This document shows, one piece after another, positions 11,911-22,185 of a stretch of DNA of 64,000 bases (positions within the stretch are counted from its first letter, which is position 1; the number at the start of each line of letters is the position of its first letter). Below the pieces are notes generated by a model. The model saw only the letters and a list, made by a program, of their open reading frames with translations. It ran no database searches and had not been told where the DNA came from. Made by a program: the position numbers and the translations under genes. Origin of the DNA: Haliclystus octoradiatus (lineage: Eukaryota > Cnidaria > Staurozoa > Stauromedusae > Haliclystidae); contig OU744450.1 of assembly GCA_916610825.1 (NCBI GenBank), positions 16,432,267-16,496,266 of the forward strand, written 5' to 3'.

Positions 11911-11985
11911 GCCTCATTCCATCATGGCCCTCATTTCCGCATTGGAGCCGCGCGGAAATGAGGGAGGGCGGTGATGGAATGAGGC
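11911..11985. repeat. Long hairpin, GC-rich
   Basis: Left arm 11911-11940 (GCCTCATTCCATCATGG, continuing) pairs with right arm 11952-11985 (ending GATGGAATGAGGC), with an 11-base loop and a short bulge. It is far more GC-rich than its surroundings. It could be a tiny fold-back element. No target duplication is seen. Confidence 0.7.
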
Positions 11986-12107
11986 CAAGGTCTGCACGCA
12001 GGCTAGGCAGAAATGCATTTTACTCAGAAGTGGTAATAAATGAACCACAAATTATATTTGTCATTCAAACCTGACAATGACTCTACTACAACGAGTGTCA
12101 AATTAAT

Positions 12108-12166
12108 GGAGGATTGAATGAATGAATATGAATGAATGAATGAATGCATGAATGAATGAATGATTT
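12108..12166. repeat. (AATG)n-like microsatellite
   Basis: GAATGAAT units repeat with small interruptions. Such tracts often mark the 3' tail of a LINE. Confidence 0.85.
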
Positions 12167-12324
12167 GTTTATTTCTGCATAACAGCATATAAATGTGAAT
12201 TACATACAGATTAACATAACATAAATTAACAAATGATTAAGTAGTTTTACATAATTAAGAATTTATAGATAGATTTTCATTGGAGAGATATAATTTGAAT
12301 TTATATACATTGGATTGTGTTGGA

Positions 12325-12722
12325 GACATAAGAACTTAATTGGATGCTCTCAAATCGACTCATGATAAACGACAAAAAAACTGAGATAATGTTGGTTGGC
12401 ACTCACCATCAGCTATCAAAGGTATCTATAGATGGAATAAAAATTGGCTGCGATGTGATTGCACCTATCAGCTCTGTAAAGAACTTGGGTGTTCACCAAG
12501 ATAATAACCTGAAACTACTTAAGCACGTTTCATCGATTTGCTCCAAGTCATATTATCAATTGTATAAGATAAAGTGTATCAGGAAATATCTAACTTCAAA
12601 AACAACAAACATTTTAATCCATGCGTTTATAACATCTAATCTGGACCACTGTAACTCTCTCCTGTATGGCATACCATTCACTAAGACTTATACAAAGTAT
12701 TCGCACAAGAAACAGACCACAG
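12325..12722 (+). pseudogene. LINE reverse transcriptase C-terminal fragment
   Basis: The frame contains MINDKKTEIMLVG, VKNLGVHQDNNL and the closing block FITSNLDHCNSLLYGIP. This is the order seen at the end of CR1/L2-like reverse transcriptases (N.KTE, LGV..D, LDYCNSLL). The catalytic ADD block is missing upstream. At about 12722 the sequence switches abruptly to the linker region of a different LINE, so this is a truncated copy butted against the next. Confidence 0.75.
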
Positions 12723-12726
12723 ATTT

Positions 12727-14110
12727 TTGAGATGCAAAAGCGACATAAATAAAGAGATCTATCTTGACGCTAAGCGTTCAACATCTAAATTGCGAAGACA
12801 AGAAATCAAAATCTACCTAAGCAACGCAGCTGATAAAAGCAACACCACATCAGAGTTTTGGAAAACACTTGGTCCTATGCTCCCTCGGAGAAAAGGGAAC
12901 ATACAGCAAAGCGATATATCAATCTTACAAGGGAACCGTCTACAATCTGATCCTGCTGTTGTCTGTAACCTTTTGAATGACGCATTTGCTTCATATTTGG
13001 CTAAACCGACAACAGAAAATGAGAATTACAAGTCACACGCATCTGTGGAAAAAATTCAGCAACTTCATCAGAATTCCTTGCGTGTCTTCTCATTTCGACA
13101 AATCACGACATCAGAAGTACAAACAGCATGGCAAAGGCTAAAACAGCATAAGTCACCAGGAGATGATGGCTTGCCAAACTGGCTCTTGAAAATCTGCAGC
13201 AACATTATGGCAAGTCCTCTCATGAAAATCTTCAACAGATGCATTACAGAAGGAACTTTTCCAGAACATTGGAAAGATGGCGCACTAATACCATTATTCA
13301 AAGCACGCGATCCACTTAGTGAGAATAACTACCGTCCAATCACTCTTTTGGCAGCTCTTTCCAAGGTATTCGAACGACTTCTCAACAACCAGATGTTACA
13401 TCACATGACCGATAACAGGTTATGGTCCAACACATTGTCCGGATTTCTGCATGGACACTCATGTGAGCATGCCTTAGTAACAATCACAGAGGATTGGAGA
13501 CAGGCCCTGAACAACCACCAACTAGTTGCTGTTGTTGCATTTGATCTGAGCAAAGCTTTCGATTCTGTTGACCACGCCCTTCTTATTGCTAAGATGAAAG
13601 CGTATGGTTTCTCTGACACATCAATGAAACTCATCAGAAATTACTTATCCAATCGTCGTCAACGCGTCCGATTTGGTGATTCCTACTCTACCTGGAAAGC
13701 AGTAACTTCAGGTGTGCCCCAAGGCAGCATACTGGGACCAACCTTATTTAATATATTTGCAAATGATCTCAGACATTTTTGCTCATCACCACTAAGACAA
13801 TATGCTGACGACACGACCGTTTACTGTACAAGCAAGTCACCTGTTGTCCTTCATGGAATGATCAAAGACAGCGTTGATTCTGTGGTTGATTGGTTTGATG
13901 TAAACAAATTGTCCCTCAACATGAACAAAACACAGTACATGGCAATGGGCGGACTTCTTCCAGATCTTCAAATCAAAGACACAGTTGTAAAACACAACAA
14001 TCATCTTAAAATCTTGGGAGTAACATTAGACAGCAAGTTGTCATACAAAGAACACATCGAAAATATCTGCAAGACAGTTTCACAAAAAGTTTCCTGCCTA
14101 GCCAAATATA
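12727..14110 (+). pseudogene. LINE reverse transcriptase, long open frame, truncated at both ends
   Basis: About 460 residues stay open. They give a linker (FWKTLGPMLPRRKG) and then RT motifs in order: KSPGDDGLPNWLLK, FPEHWKDGALIPLFK, NNYRPITLLAALSKVFE, VVAFDLSKAFDSVDH, SGVPQGSILGPTLFN, QYADDTTVYC, LSLNMNKTQYM and LKILGVTLDSKLSYKEH. The catalytic YADD is intact. There is no endonuclease upstream, and the frame runs at about 14107 straight into Ty3/gypsy RT sequence, so the continuous 510-residue frame is a chance chimera of two unrelated retroelements. The plus strand is the coding strand. Confidence 0.85.
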
Positions 14111-14166
14111 GTTTCGCACAACCTGAACCAGATTTTCTTGGTCACACCATATCATCAAATGGAATC

Positions 14167-14681
14167 TGTAGTGGATTGTTTTATGTCTATTGTCTTATCC
14201 ATAATGTATTTCCTTTGTTAACTGTAAAGCTTCCGTTTGTAATCACGTATACCTTGTAAATGTAAATCACTGTATGTAATATATCAAGTCTCTTCATGTC
14301 TGCCCTTCGTGGCGACAACACCTATATTAGCAAAGCTGGTCCACTTTCATAGAGGCTCTGTTTATCAACGGTCATATTAACCCTTCATTCATCCTCTCCC
14401 TGTTGGTGGCCAGCTACAATTATTACATCAAATATATCTATATCAGAATCTCCTATGTACGCGTGTGGTAATTAATAGTCATCGACTCATTCCACCCGCT
14501 ACATATTGGTGACTACCGACGTGATCTGAAAAACGCAGCCGAATATTACGCGTCGTAAACCCTGGCTAGTATATGGTCATATCTGGTAACGTTTTAGTTG
14601 AAATTCGCTCCTGGGTGAGTGTTATCACGAAGAAAAAACAAAGAAGTAATTAATAGTCATCGACTCATTCCACCCGCTACA
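14167..14681. mobile_element. Small LTR retroelement, internally deleted, with AATC target duplication
   Basis: A block starting TGTAG and ending CTACA is flanked on both sides by AATC (14163-14166 and 14682-14685) and splits the gypsy pol coding sequence. A 36-base segment ending in ACCCGCTACA occurs twice, at 14468-14503 and 14646-14681. The first copy is followed by ATTGGTGACTACCGACGTGA, which looks like a primer binding site region next to a 5' LTR. I read this as a 337-bp LTR (14167-14503), a short internal stub, and only the end of a second LTR. Confidence 0.75.
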
Positions 14682-15409
14682 AATCAAACCACGCCCATGT
14701 AAAAACAGAAAAACTTACCAATTGGCCTACTCCTGTTGATCATAAGTCATTACAACGTTTTCTTGATTCTATTAAATTTTATCGTCGCTTTATACCTGAC
14801 TTCTCTAAATTAGCTATTCCTTTACACGAAGTTATGAATGCTAAACCTGGTTATGTATGGACACCTTCTGCTGAAAATCCATTTCTTTCTATCAAAGCTA
14901 TTCTATCTAAACGCATTTTATTATATCATCCTAATCCTGACTGTACTAATTATACTCTTGTAACTGATGCATCTTATTACGCCGTTGGAGCAGCTTTACA
15001 TCAAACCACGCCCAATGGTCCTGTACCTCTTGGTTTTTTAGTCGTAAACTATCTTCTTCTCAGAAAAACTATTCAACTTTTGACAAAGAACTTTCAGTTG
15101 CTTACCTTGGTACCTTGCATTTCAAACCACTCATCGAAGGCCGTCAAGTCACTCTTTTCACTGATCATCGTACAACAACGACACCTTTCAATCCTGGTTG
15201 AATACTGTACATCAATTCCATAGAATATATTCGTGGTTCTCAGAACACTGTGGCCGACGCCTTGTCACGATTACCCGATATAACTTCATCTGCTACACCA
15301 ACATCTAACACTCCAATTTCTACCAACGACCGTCACACTCAAGCTACACCTGATTCTTCTACCATTGAACATACTACATCTGCTGTCTCGACTATTGCTA
15401 CTGATTTAC

Positions 15410-15476
15410 TAGTCTGCGTTTACAGACCGCGATTCATTCACATTCTTTTGTGAATGAATCGCGGTCTGTAACGCAG
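15410..15476. mobile_element. 67-bp hairpin insertion with 13-bp target duplication
   Basis: The direct repeat GCTACTGATTTAC stands on both sides (15397-15409 and 15477-15489). Between them is an almost perfect hairpin: arms of about 29 bases (CAGACCGCGATTCATTCACA on the left, reverse complement on the right) around a TTCTTTT loop. It interrupts the gypsy pol frame between RNase H and integrase. Both the duplication and the fold are directly visible. Confidence 0.75.
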
Positions 15477-16675
15477 GCTACTGATTTACCTGCCATCATC
15501 GAAGCTCAAAAAGATTCACCACCTCCTGTTAACCTTAATCTAACATTTCCTATAACCTCTAATACAACAATTTTATGTGATACATCAAGAAACATGCCAC
15601 GCCCATACATCCCATCACAACTTCGTAATGCCTTAATTGAACAACTTCATTCATTAGGACATTTTGGCTTTCGTAAAACCCTTCATATTATTAACGATCG
15701 ATATTTCTGGCCATCAATGAATTCTGACATCAAAGAATATTGCAAAACCTGTCTAACATGTCAAGAGCAAAAAGTCACTAGACACACTAAATCTCCACAC
15801 GGACAATTATTATTGCCTACATGACGCTTTGAAATTGTCCATATTGATATAATTGATGTAGGTCATGTACAATCTGATCCTGCTATTTCTATGTTCCCTT
15901 CTCCAGGTCATGTACTTACAATGATTGATCGTTTTTCTGGCTGGATAGAAGCTACACCACTTCCTGACATAACCGCTGTTACCGTTGCCACAACATTTTT
16001 ATCTACCTGGATTACAAGATTCGGTGTTCCTTTGTATGTCGTAACAGATCGTGGATGTCAATTTTAAGCTGCTGAATTTCATAAGTCTCTCGCCTCTTCA
16101 GTTGGTTTTCATTGTGTCCGCACCACAGCCTATCATCCTCAATCTAACGGCAAAATCGAACGCAGTCATCGCACAATCAAGACAAATCTTCGCGCAAACA
16201 ACAAAGACTGGCTTCGTACTCTACCAATGGCACTCCTAGCTACCCGCATGTCACCTGACGAATTCGGCTTATCACCTTTCAGTACTCACTGGTGAAAACA
16301 TTTTAATTCCTCGTACAATGGCATCTAATTTTAACTCTCCCGAAACTCTCGTAACTGAACTCCGTTCCATTTTACCATATCTTCATCGAACACCTTCACG
16401 TACCCCTACTACTATACCATCTTATGTTGATCCACAGCTTACCACATGTAAAACCTGCTACACTACCAACTCAAGTCATCCAACCCACGTTAACACAAAC
16501 TACTACAATTCGACCAACTATTCCTTCTACGTCAACTTCAACATCAACCTCAGCACCATTATTACAACTAACAATTAATATTCAACCTATTACAAACACT
16601 GCACCTAAAACAAGATCTGGACGCTCTGTTCGTTTCAACCCTCAACCAAATACTACCTATTACTCATCAAACTAA

Positions 16676-18051
16676 ATAATTAATACATCCAATATTATTA
16701 TCTTGCATTCACACCAATTATTACCGTCTATGCTATGTAGTGTATAAGATTTTAGCCCTTTTATCATTAAGCCTCTCTTTCATGCATACCAATATTTACT
16801 CATTAAATTAACTTGTAATACAATATCAAATAACAGTCCTCTGCCTACCGTCATTAGAACAAGACAAAACGATTCATCACTGTCTCGTCTATGTGTATTT
16901 TCTAGTAACGATTTATCCTTCATCTCAATCCACCATCGTTACAGAATTCAAATTGGAAATCACAAAACTTTATTATGGCACGTTAAACTTAAAATACCAG
17001 CAAGAAAAAGTTTCTTGTCACTGCATAAGTTTTCAATTTTCGAAATATCAAGAATTGGATTGGTGGCGTGGTCGTCCGATAAAAAACACATAAAAAGTGG
17101 TTTGTAAAACCGATCTGCGGCCTTCCGTCATTATTGGCGGAATTCCGAAATACAGAATGCTGTTTTGAAAAATGAACCTCGTTTTATATTGTTCCGTAAA
17201 TTTCTTTCCGTTTTCCGTAAATCAGACGTGCCCGTCACGTAATCGTAATTTCAAATTCAACTTTAACATGTCATGCGACTGTCATACGTTGTGAGAGAAG
17301 CGTTTGTTTTGCTTTTGGTATCAAAAACTTGGCCATCACTTTGATCCTGATTTTATAGGTAAGGAAAAACATTATAGTGTATAGTACTGCAGCAATAACA
17401 TGTTAGTTTGCTCACACGCTGAATGTCCATTATAAACGTAGCCTAATGGGAATACTGTTAGCCTACTGTTTGAAAGGTTTTATGGGCGAGCGTGCGAGTG
17501 CAGCTCTCTCTCTATGCCATTGTATATAATAGTGCTTTCAGCGTTGGCTATGCCAATAAGCCAGATGCTACATTGAGGTAATTAATCAATTAAGTTACCA
17601 AGGCCATGATTAAAGCCAACAACTCGATTTAAATGCCTAAGCAGGCGTACTTCATCTTGATCAGCAACATCAATACAAATTTCAACCAAGCCACAAGCGA
17701 CATATGTTCGAACATTATTTGACACCCGGTTTGTTATGATAATCTATCTCTAAGTTATTATATATTCTCTTAATCCATTGGCATCATACTACAATTGTAG
17801 TTTATCGTTTTGTAGGCTGATGAAATTGGATCAGGCTTAATTAATAGGCTAGCCTAGGATTCATTTTTGTAATCATTAATTAAGATTAATCCAGGACACT
17901 GGACATCACTCAAAACGTTCAAGAAATCATTGTTGATTGAAAAATTAAAATTAAAATTAGTAACTCAATCATCAGACCAATGCACAATTCTTCAGATACA
18001 TTGAATAATGAAAGTTTTGAAGCTGCACTAAAATTGGATGCAGGCTACTTC
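16676..18051. other. Non-coding stretch with one dispersed-repeat copy
   Basis: No gene seen. Positions about 17140-17240 (CCTCGTTTTATATTGTTCCG, then TTTCTTTCCG and AAATCAGACGTGCCC) match two further copies at 19085-19240 (inverted) and 19500-19640. Confidence 0.5.
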
Positions 18052-18054
18052 TAA

Positions 18055-18982
18055 AGCCCCGGCTGAATGAACGCAACATTTGCTCAACAGATGTTGAGAT
18101 GTGTAGAGCACTTGTTGGGTTCATTTAGCCACCCCAAGCAAAATCCGCTCTACATGTGCTCTACACGAGCTCAACAATCTTATGCTTGTGTTGAGCAAAT
18201 GTTGCATGAGGTGGCTAAATGAATCCAACATTGCCTCAACTCCAGTTCGGCTTCCTGTTTTTTCTCACGTTTTGTAAACGACAGCTGTGGATGCTTGTTT
18301 TCAAGAGTATTTGAAACTTGTTTATTCATATTCATATTCATACCTTGAAATAATACAAATATGATTGGATTGTAATGAACATTTTTAGATTTTTCTGCTT
18401 GCTAAGTTAAAATTTAATTATAAAAGTATTTTAACGTAACTATACTAACCATTTTTAACGTACATAATTTTAACAGTTTCACCATTCATTTGTAAAGCGC
18501 TTTAGATCAAATCATGTTCAAATCAAATGTAAAAGGCGCGATTTATATATATTATTGTCGATGAAGCTTAAATAGAATACCCTGTAGAATACGTCATTAC
18601 CTTTACGATCCGTCATTGTTAACCAATCAGGAAAGACTTTCGTCATCAAATGGAAGAGAACAATAGAATATAGATTTGTAGAGCTCATGTTGAGCAAATG
18701 TTGCGTTCATTTAGCCACCCCACGCAACATCAGCTCTACACAGCCGAGAACAATAGAATGTTGTGCTAAATTTTTGATCATCTTAAAAGTCCATCTCAAC
18801 ACAGCTCAACACGGTTCCTCATCAATGTTGAGCATTTGGGGGTGGCTAAATGAACGCAACATTTGCTCAACAAAATTTTGAGCCGTGTAGAGCACTTGTT
18901 GAGTAAATGTTGCGTAGGGTGGCTAAATGAACGCAACAGTTGCTTAACAGTTACTCAACATTGCATTCATTTAGACGGGGCT
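18055..18982. mobile_element. TAA-flanked DNA element with many sub-repeats (Harbinger-like)
   Basis: The ends are AGCCCCGGCTGAATGAACGC and, inverted, AGCCCCGTCTAAATGAATGC. TAA occurs on both outer sides (18052-18054 and 18983-18985), the 3-bp target duplication typical of PIF/Harbinger. No transposase is encoded. Inside, variants of TGTTGAGCAAATGTTGC and CATTTAGCCACCCC recur in both orientations, giving nested hairpins at each end. Confidence 0.65.
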
Positions 18983-19084
18983 TAAGAAACTGTATATCTA
19001 ATTTCATTGACCTTGGATCTATTCATGTGCGTGTTTACATTGTGGCCATTGTTCATATTGTTTCTGTGTCTGAAACCATGTTGA

Positions 19085-19240
19085 AACTTGAAAGCCATGT
19101 AGGGCACGTCTGATTTACAGAAATCGGAAAGAAATTTAAGGAAAAATATAAAACGAGGTCCATTGTATTCTGCCTTCTTGTAAACGAGTGTACTGCGTGG
19201 AAATACATCGTTTTGAGCGACGGATTTAGGTGTAGGCCTA
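19085..19240 (-). repeat. Dispersed repeat copy, inverted
   Basis: The reverse complement reads AGAATACAATGGACCTCG, then TTTTATATTTTTCC and AAATCAGACGTGCCC. It is the same family as 19500-19640 (direct) and 17140-17240. The nearby opposite copy makes a large inverted repeat with a 260-bp spacer. Confidence 0.6.
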
Positions 19241-19499
19241 GTGAATACAGCAACAACTATTTTGCGATGTTTTAGAGTTTGGAGATTCAACATGAAGACA
19301 TTAGTATATTATTGATATTCTGTTCAATTTACTCCTCCAGTCTTTTTACATAGTTATTATCATCTATTGTCAGCTAATTGCAAACACTGTTCAGATCGTA
19401 ATTTGTATTCAATTAAAAACATTTTGTATTCTTTTCTATCGATGATTGATTTCACAAATAAAATAGACAAAATTTGAAAATGTTATTTTCACTGCATCT

Positions 19500-19640
19500 C
19501 AATCCACCGCTCACGACGATATATTTCTATGCGGTACACTCGTTCACAGGAAAGCAGAATACAATGGACCTCGTTTTATATTTTTCCGTAAATTTCTTTC
19601 CGTTTCCCGTAAATCAGACGTGCCCAGCCATGTAGGCCTA
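19500..19640 (+). repeat. Dispersed repeat copy, direct
   Basis: GGTACACTCGTTCACAGGAA, then ATACAATGGACCTCGTTTTA and CAGACGTGCCCAGCCATGTA, is the inverse of 19085-19240. Confidence 0.6.
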
Positions 19641-20387
19641 TAGAGATTTTAATTTACAACAACAAAGCTCCATCACTTGGTGTCAACTCCTGCAGCTAGT
19701 TGGCCTTTATTGATTTGGTTAATGAGGACCACTTTTAGTAAGACGTTTCTCACGGTGGACGAAAATTGCAATCCATGGAGACCAATGAAATTACCTGATG
19801 ACGTAATCCTGCGGCTTCATTGAAAACTCGCAGTTTATGAATGTTAGCCCCTATTATGAAAATCTAAACACTTGTGAACTTGTTAAAACTTTAAAGCATA
19901 AATAATGAAATAAATAATTACCATACTGGGACTTAAACTGTCATGAACTGCCCTCTTGTCAGACTCACTAATCACCATCCACAACCAACGACAGTTGCTG
20001 AAACAAACAAGTATTTAAACTGAACAGGGTTGTTATCAGGTGATCGGACCCTAACCCTAACTACGTGATCGAATTGCAAGCCGCCGCTGTTTGATAATGC
20101 CGCAACACGGTGTGCAAAGTGGACACAAAGGACGTGTATCATGAAAAAGAGTGATTGAAATCTTGGTCCAGATTTCAAAGATAAAAATATGCAAAGGCTG
20201 TTGGTCATTCTATTGTCTAAAATACAAATAAAGTAGCTATACAAAGTCATAAAATGTACTAAAAATGTCACTGAGTTACCCCTGATCTAGCCACAACCAT
20301 AATTTCCCCCCTCCTACCCAGGCCCTATTCAAGTGCTATTTCTAATGCAGTTATTTTACTTTAAGTTTATTATTTTGTATTTTCCAC

Positions 20388-20425
20388 TGATTATCAGTGT
20401 GACTGGTGCTTGGGGGTGGTGACAA
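20388..20425 (+). repeat. Copy of a conserved SINE-like core (CACTGATTATCAGTG)
   Basis: TTCCACTGATTATCAGTG, then TGACTGGTGCTTGG, recurs with small changes at about 34633, 53397 and 61246 within otherwise different repeats. The first 15 bases are a perfect palindrome. Confidence 0.5.
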
Positions 20426-20538
20426 GATCGCTACCTGGTCTAACGGACATCTTAATTATACAATCCCACAATCCAAGCATCAAATGCCAAAACGCATCAA
20501 TATGTGTCCCTTAACATGTATTCTGTTTTTTATTGCAG

Positions 20539-21690
20539 AGGGTAATGCAAGTAATTGAAAGGCTGCATCAGTACCCAGGTGTGAAGCAAGGTGTTGACTA
20601 TTTGTCTTCATGGATTGGACATTACAATTATTCAAATGAGAACACATTTACACCTCTGATTGAAAACAGCAGTGTTGGATTATGTTCTGATGTTGAACCG
20701 GTGCAGCTGTTACATGAGAAAGATACAGAGCTTTACCAGTCAGATCCTGATACTTTCCTCACTAAGAATTACAATCAAACATTGACTGATGATGCCAATG
20801 TAAGTAGGTTCATCAGTGAAGCATCGAAACAGGTGCCCACAGCGCAACAAGTGAGCTCTACAGAAACATCTTTCAGTGGCAATGTTTCTTGTGCTGATAA
20901 GACATCGTTGAATCAAAATCCTGTCATAGAAATTGAAAGTTTCCAAGCAGAAGGAGACTATAATGGTACCATCCCAGCAGTATCATGTACTGAAGAAGAT
21001 GATACTCTAAGGAATACCTATAACAGAACAGAAAACACGAATACTTCAGACTCAGACAGTTGCAGCTGTGTGATTTGCTTGGAAGACCTTGAGACAGGTA
21101 GATTGACAGTATCATCAAGAAGAGCTTCCAATAACAATTCATCCAGAAAATCACAAGCACGACTACAAAAAAAATTGTTTGCCAGAAGAACACAGCTACT
21201 TCATGATGACTTCAATGGTACAAAATATCTGTCAACGGGTACAAATCAACAGCGTTTTATAAATAGAGATGTTTCTCTATCACGCATTGACAGCATTGAA
21301 GACCTTTCTGTGAGTGAGCATATAGATGATACAGTATTAACAGTCAAACAATGTGATATTGATGATGAAACTGTGAACATATATATCGCTGACAGAGATG
21401 TTACGACAAACGAAAATGAACTCTTTTCTTCTGGTAGTATTGAGCTATCAAGTGACTGGAGCCAATACACACTTTCTGTTGCTAGTACAGGACTTGAATG
21501 TATGGAAAGTGATACTGCATCTATATCGTGTGTTAGTCAAGATGGTCAATCACGTATCAGTCAGGATGGACAATCGCAGATCGAAATTGGACAGGCAAGG
21601 CATCACAGAAGATTCAGACCTTTGCAGATTGGCCATGCTGTCAATGAGTCTTTCATAGACAGAGAGTGCTTTAATTGCATCATTCTTTAA
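20539..21690 (+). CDS. Last coding exon of an unidentified gene; CaaX-like C-terminus
   Basis: The exon follows a pyrimidine-rich tract and TTGCAG at 20533-20538, giving phase 0 from AGG. It stays open for 383 codons to TAA at 21688-21690. It starts with a probably helical segment (RVMQVIERLHQYPGVKQGVD), continues as acidic, Ser/Thr/Asn-rich low-complexity sequence, and ends in NCIIL. A C-terminal C-aliphatic-aliphatic-L box suggests geranylgeranylation and membrane attachment. A Cys-rich patch (SCSCVICLED, about residue 175) looks like the first half of a RING finger, but no second half follows. Upstream exons were not found. I do not recognise the family. Codon content and even openness argue for a real gene. 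Confidence 0.7.
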   Translation, partial: RVMQVIERLHQYPGVKQGVDYLSSWIGHYNYSNENTFTPLIENSSVGLCSDVEPVQLLHEKDTELYQSDPDTFLTKNYNQTLTDDANVSRFISEASKQVPTAQQVSSTETSFSGNVSCADKTSLNQNPVIEIESFQAEGDYNGTIPAVSCTEEDDTLRNTYNRTENTNTSDSDSCSCVICLEDLETGRLTVSSRRASNNNSSRKSQARLQKKLFARRTQLLHDDFNGTKYLSTGTNQQRFINRDVSLSRIDSIEDLSVSEHIDDTVLTVKQCDIDDETVNIYIADRDVTTNENELFSSGSIELSSDWSQYTLSVASTGLECMESDTASISCVSQDGQSRISQDGQSQIEIGQARHHRRFRPLQIGHAVNESFIDRECFNCIIL

Positions 21691-22185
21691 CCTTTATTAC
21701 TGTATTATTTGTAAGGCATTAAAAGCACTGTAATGTGCCTGTTGGAGCAATTTAATTATTATTCTTTTATAATTTAGATTACAATTTTTGATTATCTATT
21801 TTTATTATATCAAATTTTTCAATAGATAGTAGCTGTAACAATATTCTGTACCATCAATAGAGATTGTACCTCCCATCAATCATTTTATATATACAAGATA
21901 TTGCATTTTGAATATATCTATTTTTACGATAGTAATTAAAAAGCACAAAAGACTATTTTGAAAAGATTTTATTAATTTAAAATTCAAGGAACTGAAGTTT
22001 GTTCTCTCCTGAAGGTACTACAGTTATGCAATGCAGATCGTGGATGTTAATGACATCATTTTCATGATGTCATTAGAAAAACACGCATATGCAGCTTAGC
22101 GTCTAGAAACATATGAGCTGGTTTTTGTAGGATTAATTGTAATTATTGCAAATTGAATACTTTTGAAAATAATTGTCCTAATAAA
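21691..22185 (+). other. Probable 3'UTR with poly(A) signals
   Basis: ATTAAA lies at about 21717 and a canonical AATAAA at 22180-22185, both downstream of the stop of the plus-strand gene. A short perfect hairpin (TAATGACATCA / TGATGTCATTA, about 22047-22073) lies in this stretch. The end of the transcript is inferred. Confidence 0.5.

Larger units (their letters stand above)
14108..16675 (+). pseudogene. Ty3/gypsy pol remnant (RT end, RNase H, integrase)
   Basis: Motifs appear in Ty3/gypsy order on the plus strand: DFLGHTISSNGI (14131), then after an inserted LTR element LQRFLDSIKFYRRFIPDF (about 14755) and RNase H (LVTDASYYAVGAALHQ at 14960, NTVADALSRLP at 15245). Next comes the integrase HHCC finger (HSLGH at about 15649 to CKTCLTC at about 15757), then the integrase core with [24 protein letters not shown] and HPQSNGKIERSH carrying the D, D and E residues. 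Stops occur in several places (for example after LLLPT and GCQF), with frameshifts in RNase H. No matching LTRs were found, so it is an old internal fragment. Confidence 0.85.

Noticed and set aside
12727..14259. A single 510-codon gene for a new type of reverse transcriptase
   Set aside because: The frame passes from LINE RT into gypsy RT at about 14107 and then into an inserted LTR at 14167; it is a chance junction of fragments.
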